Positions 60,300-64,000 of a stretch of DNA of 64,000 nt are shown piece after piece. The stretch spans positions 68,108-132,107 of the forward strand of contig JAUJMS010000007.1 of NCBI GenBank assembly GCA_030446745.1, given 5' to 3'. This DNA comes from Egibacteraceae bacterium (GTDB lineage: Bacteria > Actinomycetota > Nitriliruptoria > Euzebyales > Egibacteraceae). Numbering within the stretch: position 1 is the stretch's first letter; each line of letters starts with the position of its first letter. The notes below the pieces were generated by a model. That model searched no databases. It saw nothing but the letters and a program-made list of their open reading frames with translations, and had not been told where the DNA came from. A program made the translations under genes and the position numbers.

Positions 60300-62453
60300 A
60301 TGGCGGGCCAGGAGCAGGCGGCGGTCGGCTCGCTCGTCGGCGATGGCGCGGCGGGACTCGGTGGCTCGGCGTACCGCGACCTGCTGCGCAACCGCAACTC
60401 GCGCCACTACTTCGGGGCGGCGCTGGTCTCCAGCCTCGGCGACTGGACCGGCTTCGTCGCGCTGCAGGCGCTGGTGTCGCTGCTGTACGCAGGCAACCCC
60501 CGCTTCGCGCTGTTCAGCCTCGGCGGGATCATGATGGCGCGGCTGCTGCCGAGCCTGATCATCGGCCCGGTGTCGGGCGTGCTCGCCGACCGCTACGACC
60601 GCAAGCGGCTCATGGTCGCCACCGACCTCGTGCGCGGGACGCTGTTCGTGTTCGTCGCCTTCTCGCGCAACCTGACGACGCTGTTCTTGCTGACGTTCGC
60701 TGTCGAGTGCCTTGCGCTGCTGTTCCTGGCCGCCAAAGACGCGACGCTGCCGACGATCGTCGACAAGCGCCACCTCACGCAGGCCAACCAGCTCAACCTG
60801 CTGCTCGCCTACGGCACGCTGCCCGCCGGCGCGCTGCTCGCCACCGCGATCACCACCGCGCTGGTCGCCGCGGGCGTCGCCGGTCGCACCGCCACGGTCG
60901 TCGTGCTGCTCGTCGACGCCGCGACCTTCTTCGTCGGGGCGGCGCTGATCTCACGGCTGCGCCTGCCGGCGCACGGCCGCCGGCGCGACAGCCAGGAGGA
61001 GTCCACCGGCGTCGTCGACGAGCTCCGCGAGGGCGTGCGGTTCATCCGCGGCCTGCCGCTCGTGCGGGCGCTGATCATCGGCGTCGTCGGGGTCTTCTTC
61101 GGCGCCGGCGTCGTGGTGTCGGTCGGCCCGGAGTTCGTCCGCTCGTCGCTTGACCGCCCCGCGACGGACTGGCCGCGGCTGATGACCGCCGTCGGCGCCG
61201 GCCTGGTCGCGGGGATCCTCGCGGTGCCGAGCGCCACCCGGCGGGTGCCGAAGGAGCGGCTGTTCCCGATCTGTCTTGCCGCCACGGGTGCGATCGGCGC
61301 GGTCATGGCGTTTCTGCCCAACTTCCCGCTCGCCCTCGGCTTCGGGTTTCTGCTCGGTGCGGCCGCGGGGCTGAGCTTCGTTCAGGGCTACACGCTGCTG
61401 CACGAGTGCACCGACGACGAGACCCGGGGGCGGACCTTCGCCGCCTTCTACACCGCGACGCGCATCGCGCTGTTCAGCGCGCTCGGGCTCGCCCCGTTCC
61501 TGGCCGGCGCGATCAGCGGCTCGCTGGTGCTCAACGGGCGCCTGCTGCGGCTGTCGGGGGTGCGGATCACGATCTTCGCCGGCGGCCTCGTGGCGCTGTA
61601 TGCGGCGCTCAAGGCGTTGCGCGGCATGTATCGCGCGCTCGGGGAGGACGCCGACCGGCCGATGCGCATCCCCGGGGCTCCGGCGATGCCTGCGCGCACC
61701 GGCGGGGTGTTCGTCGCGTTCGAGGGGGTCGAGGGCGCGGGCAAGTCGACGCAGGTCGCGGCGCTCGTCGCGACGTTGGAGGCGGAGGGCCGTCAGGTGC
61801 TCGTCACCCGCGAGCCGGGCGGGCCGCCGGTCGCCGAGCGCATCCGCGACGTGCTGCTCGACCCCAACGCCGCCGGGATGGACCCGCGCACGGAGACGTT
61901 GCTGTACGCCGCCGCCCGTGCCGAGCATGTGCCCAAGATCGGCGCGCCGGCGCTGGAGGCCGACAAGATCGTCGTGTGCGACCGGTTCATCGACAGCTCG
62001 CTGGCCTACCAGGGCTTCGCGCGCGAGCTCGGCGACGCTGACGTCTACGAGGTCAACCGCTGGGCCGTCGGCGGGGTGCTGCCCGACGTCGTCGTGCTGC
62101 TCGACCTCGCACCCGACGAGGGGCTGCGCCGGGTCCGCGCGCGCAGCGACCGGCGGGCGCGTGCGGAACGGGCCCGGCCCGGGCCGCGCCCCGTGCGCCT
62201 CGGCGACGACTGGCGTGGCCAGGCCGCGCCCGACCGCCTGGAGTCGGAGGACCTCGAGTTCCACGAGCGCGTCGCGCGCGGCTACCGCGAGCTGGCCAAG
62301 CGCGACCGCGGTCGCTTCGTCGTCGTCAGCGCCGACGCCGACGCCGGCACGGTCGCGCGGTCGGTGCGCACCGCCCTGCACCCGTGGATCCCCCTGCCGC
62401 CGGCGACCAGGGCGACCGGCGCGCGCGCCGCGAGCGAGCACGAGACGGGGTGA
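60300..62453 (+). CDS. tmk: MFS transporter fused to thymidylate kinase
   Basis: The 717-residue protein joins an MFS-like membrane domain (residues about 20-455) to a dTMP kinase (about 470-710). The transporter part has the family loop GVLADRYDRKRLMV. The kinase part has the P loop FVAFEGVEGAGKSTQ, the substrate motif VTREPGG, CDRFIDSSLAYQG and a LID with GRRAR-type basic residues. It makes dTDP for DNA synthesis. Such fusions occur in some actinobacteria. The ribosome site GAGGGGGAGG precedes ATG 60300. Why transport and kinase are fused is unknown. Its stop overlaps the holB start (GTGA). Confidence 0.9.
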   Translation: MAGQEQAAVGSLVGDGAAGLGGSAYRDLLRNRNSRHYFGAALVSSLGDWTGFVALQALVSLLYAGNPRFALFSLGGIMMARLLPSLIIGPVSGVLADRYDRKRLMVATDLVRGTLFVFVAFSRNLTTLFLLTFAVECLALLFLAAKDATLPTIVDKRHLTQANQLNLLLAYGTLPAGALLATAITTALVAAGVAGRTATVVVLLVDAATFFVGAALISRLRLPAHGRRRDSQEESTGVVDELREGVRFIRGLPLVRALIIGVVGVFFGAGVVVSVGPEFVRSSLDRPATDWPRLMTAVGAGLVAGILAVPSATRRVPKERLFPICLAATGAIGAVMAFLPNFPLALGFGFLLGAAAGLSFVQGYTLLHECTDDETRGRTFAAFYTATRIALFSALGLAPFLAGAISGSLVLNGRLLRLSGVRITIFAGGLVALYAALKALRGMYRALGEDADRPMRIPGAPAMPARTGGVFVAFEGVEGAGKSTQVAALVATLEAEGRQVLVTREPGGPPVAERIRDVLLDPNAAGMDPRTETLLYAAARAEHVPKIGAPALEADKIVVCDRFIDSSLAYQGFARELGDADVYEVNRWAVGGVLPDVVVLLDLAPDEGLRRVRARSDRRARAERARPGPRPVRLGDDWRGQAAPDRLESEDLEFHERVARGYRELAKRDRGRFVVVSADADAGTVARSVRTALHPWIPLPPATRATGARAASEHETG

Positions 62454-63585
62454 CGGCGGCACACGTCTGGGACGTGCCGGGGCAGGAGCGCGCCGTGGCG
62501 GTGCTGCGCGGCGCCGCCGAACGCGGCGAGGTCGGTCACGCGTGGGCCTTCGTCGGCCCGGCCGGCGTCGGTCAGCAGGCGGCGGCGCGTTGGCTGGCCG
62601 CCACCTTGAACTGCCCCCGGCCCGATCCGCCGTGCGGCGCCTGCGACGTGTGTGCCCGCTGCCTTCGCGGCACGCACCCGGCCCTCGCCGAGTTCGTGCC
62701 GACCGGGGCGTTCCACCGTGTCGACGACGTGCGCGACACCTGGCTGCGCGCGTCGTCGCGGTCGCTGGTCGAGGGCCGCGTCAAAGTGCTGCGCGTCGTC
62801 GACGCCGACCGGCTGAACGAGGCTGCCGCGAACGCCTTCCTCAAGGCGCTCGAGGAGCCGCCGCCCGCGACGGTGTGGATCCTCGACGTCGCCGATCCCG
62901 ACGAGCTGCCCGACACGATCCTGTCCCGCTGCCGCGCGCTGCGCTTTCCGCCGTGGCCGCTGCCGGTGCTCGAGCGCGAGGCGGAGCGCCTGGGGATCGT
63001 CGACCCGGCCGAGCGAGCGCTGGCGGCGCGCGCCGCGCTGGGGTCGCCGCTGACGCTGCGGCGGCTGGCCGCCCCGGGCGGTCTGGACGACCTGCGGGCG
63101 CACCGCGCGCTGCCGCGCCGCCTGCGCGAGGAGGTCAGGCCGTCGCGCTCACCGCGACGCGGGCGCTCGACGACGAGGTGAAGCGCCGGACCGCGGTGCT
63201 CAAGGCCGAGGGCCGTGACGAGCTGGCCGCGCTCGCCGAGCGCTGCGGCGGCGAACCGCCCCGCGGCGCGGTGAAGCAGCTCGAGGACCGCTGGGCGCGG
63301 CGCGAGCGCGAGACGCGCGTCGCGACGCTGCAGGCGGCGCTGGACGACCTCGTCGCCTGGTACCGCGACGTGCTGCTCGTCGGCGCGGGCGGGGCGCCGG
63401 CGGCGGCGGTCAACGTCGACGCGGCCGACGCACTGCGCGCCGACGCCGCGGCGTTGGGGCCGCGGCGCGCGTTGCGCGCCGTCGACCTTGTCCTCGCCGC
63501 GCGCGAGGACCTGGAGCGCAACGTGGCGCACGGCCTCGCCCTGGAGTCGCTGTTCCTGCAGCTGTCCGCGCTGACGCTGACCTAA
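62450..63585 (+). CDS. holB: DNA polymerase III delta' subunit (clamp loader), apparent frameshift
   Basis: From GTG 62450 the frame has HAWAFVGPAGVGQQAAARWLAATLNC, a zinc module CPRPDPPCGACDVCARC, VKVLRVVDADRLNEAAANAFLKALEEPPPATVWIL and DTILSRCRALRF. Walker A lacks the Lys (GVGQQ), as in many delta' subunits. Near 63132 the frame shifts as if one base were lost and continues QAVALTATRALDDEVKRRTAVLKAEGRD to 63585, the helical collar domain. Since holB is essential, a real break is unlikely and this is probably a sequence error. It is coupled to tmk, as is common. Confidence 0.85.
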
Positions 63586-63602
63586 CACGCCGCCCGCATG
63601 CG

Positions 63603-63631
63603 CGCTTATTGCGATAGAGTTGCAATAAGCG
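63603..63631. promoter_or_regulatory. Palindromic operator upstream of cbiM
   Basis: CGCTTATTGC and GCAATAAGCG are perfect 10-bp inverted repeats with a 9-base AT-rich spacer (GATAGAGTT), ending 20 bases before the cbiM ATG. It is strikingly AT-rich for this genome. The TTGC/GCAA arms recall binding sites of Fur-family nickel or zinc regulators and of ArsR-type metal sensors. It may overlap the promoter (GATAGAGT as -10). Repression by cobalt, nickel or zinc status is a reasonable guess. Confidence 0.7.
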
Positions 63632-63651
63632 AGCACTTGCGAGGCAACGGC

Positions 63652-64000
63652 ATGCACATCCCCGACGGCTTTCTGTCCCTGCCGACCGCCGCGGCCACCG
63701 GGGCGGTGTCCGCGAGGGCGTCGCCTACGCCCTGCGCGACGCCCGCCGCCGGCTCGACGAGCGGCAGGTGCCGCTGGTCGGGCTCACCGCCGCGTTCGTG
63801 TTCGCCGTGCAGATGGTGAACTTCCCCGTCGCGCCGGGCGTCAGCGGCCACCTGCTCGGCGGGGCGCTCGCCGCCGTGCTGCTCGGCCCGTGGCTCGGTC
63901 TGCTCGTGCTGACGACCGTGTTGCTCGTGCAGGGCGTGTTCTTCGGTGACGGCGGCATCACCGCGCTCGGGGCGAACGTCACGCTCATGGGGCTCGTCGG
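63652..64000 (+). CDS. cbiM: Energy-coupling cobalt/nickel transporter component CbiM (partial, frameshift)
   Basis: ATG 63652 opens the canonical MHIPDGFLSLPTAAATGAVSA, whose N-terminal Met-His-x-x-Asp region forms the square-planar Co/Ni site. Near 63713 one base appears lost (GCGAG instead of GCCGAG), and the frame continues EGVAYALRDARRRLDERQVPLVGLTAAFVFAVQMVNFPVAPGVSGHLLGGALAAVLLGPWLGLL to the window end. CbiM/NikM is the substrate-binding membrane protein of ECF-type cobalt or nickel importers. The gene continues beyond the window. A palindromic operator lies upstream. Confidence 0.85.

Overview
The window is about 64 kb of very GC-rich, densely packed chromosomal DNA from an actinobacterium, probably a deep-branching lineage rather than a mycobacterium or streptomycete. 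The grounds are actinobacterial marker genes: the proteasome activator Bpa with its C-terminal GQYL, a PAC2 protein, an MhuD-type haem monooxygenase, an Rv2466c-like DsbA-fold reductase, a multifunctional 2-oxoglutarate enzyme of the Kgd type, an MFS-dTMP kinase fusion and a Tad pilus locus. Gene order in the right half (HAD-IB hydrolase / Ssd-Tad genes / DUF1998 helicase / topA / holB) resembles the Rv3644c-Rv3661 neighbourhood of Mycobacterium tuberculosis. Many starts sit 5-8 bases after a TANNNT box, which points to widespread leaderless transcription. Neighbouring genes often overlap as GTGA, ATGA or TAGTG.

The most notable content is a split selenocysteine system. At 656-1219 an MPT53/DsbE-like lipoprotein has an in-frame TGA exactly where the first Cys of the CxxC motif should be (WUPSC), and a bacterial SECIS-like hairpin lies just downstream. 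At 34816-34908 on the minus strand there is a tRNA with anticodon UCA and a long variable arm, i.e. selC. The two support each other. selA, selB and selD are not in the window.

Layout. 0-6.3 kb: end of a gene, ribosome rescue factor ArfB, the selenoprotein, a DUF305 lipoprotein, a GNAT enzyme, a metallo-beta-lactamase-fold protein coupled to a PBP4-type carboxypeptidase, and an RNA m5U methyltransferase. 6.3-8.8 kb: a broken gene, a secreted beta-propeller and a gene-poor stretch. 8.8-17.7 kb: a PrmA / YdjA nitroreductase / acyl-CoA ligase operon, MhuD-like haem oxygenase, PLP lyase, DsbA-fold reductase, AI-2E transporter, M18 aminopeptidase. 17.7-24.2 kb: Kgd-type enzyme, TrmH methyltransferase, DoxX and M20 amidohydrolase. 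24.3-31 kb: ECF sigma factor, PhzF, then an enolase-superfamily racemase, alcohol dehydrogenase, GNAT and M20 peptidase set that could convert D- to L-amino acids. 31-34.8 kb: an AT-richer accessory stretch (HicBA, orphan RHH antitoxin, methyltransferase, tautomerase) ending at selC. 35-41 kb: beta-propeller, PAC2, thioesterases, thioredoxin-TPR, Bpa. 41-48 kb: Tad locus, class E sortase and its acidic neighbour. 48-64 kb: helicase, RsbV/RsbW pair, H+-pyrophosphatase, DtxR-type regulator, dGTPase, topA, MFS-Tmk, holB and the start of cbiM behind a palindromic operator.

Caution: at least nine genes appear to carry single-base frameshifts, including the essential holB. Some or all of these may be residual sequencing errors, so broken genes should not be taken as true pseudogenes without read data. 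The selenocysteine call does not depend on any frame change.
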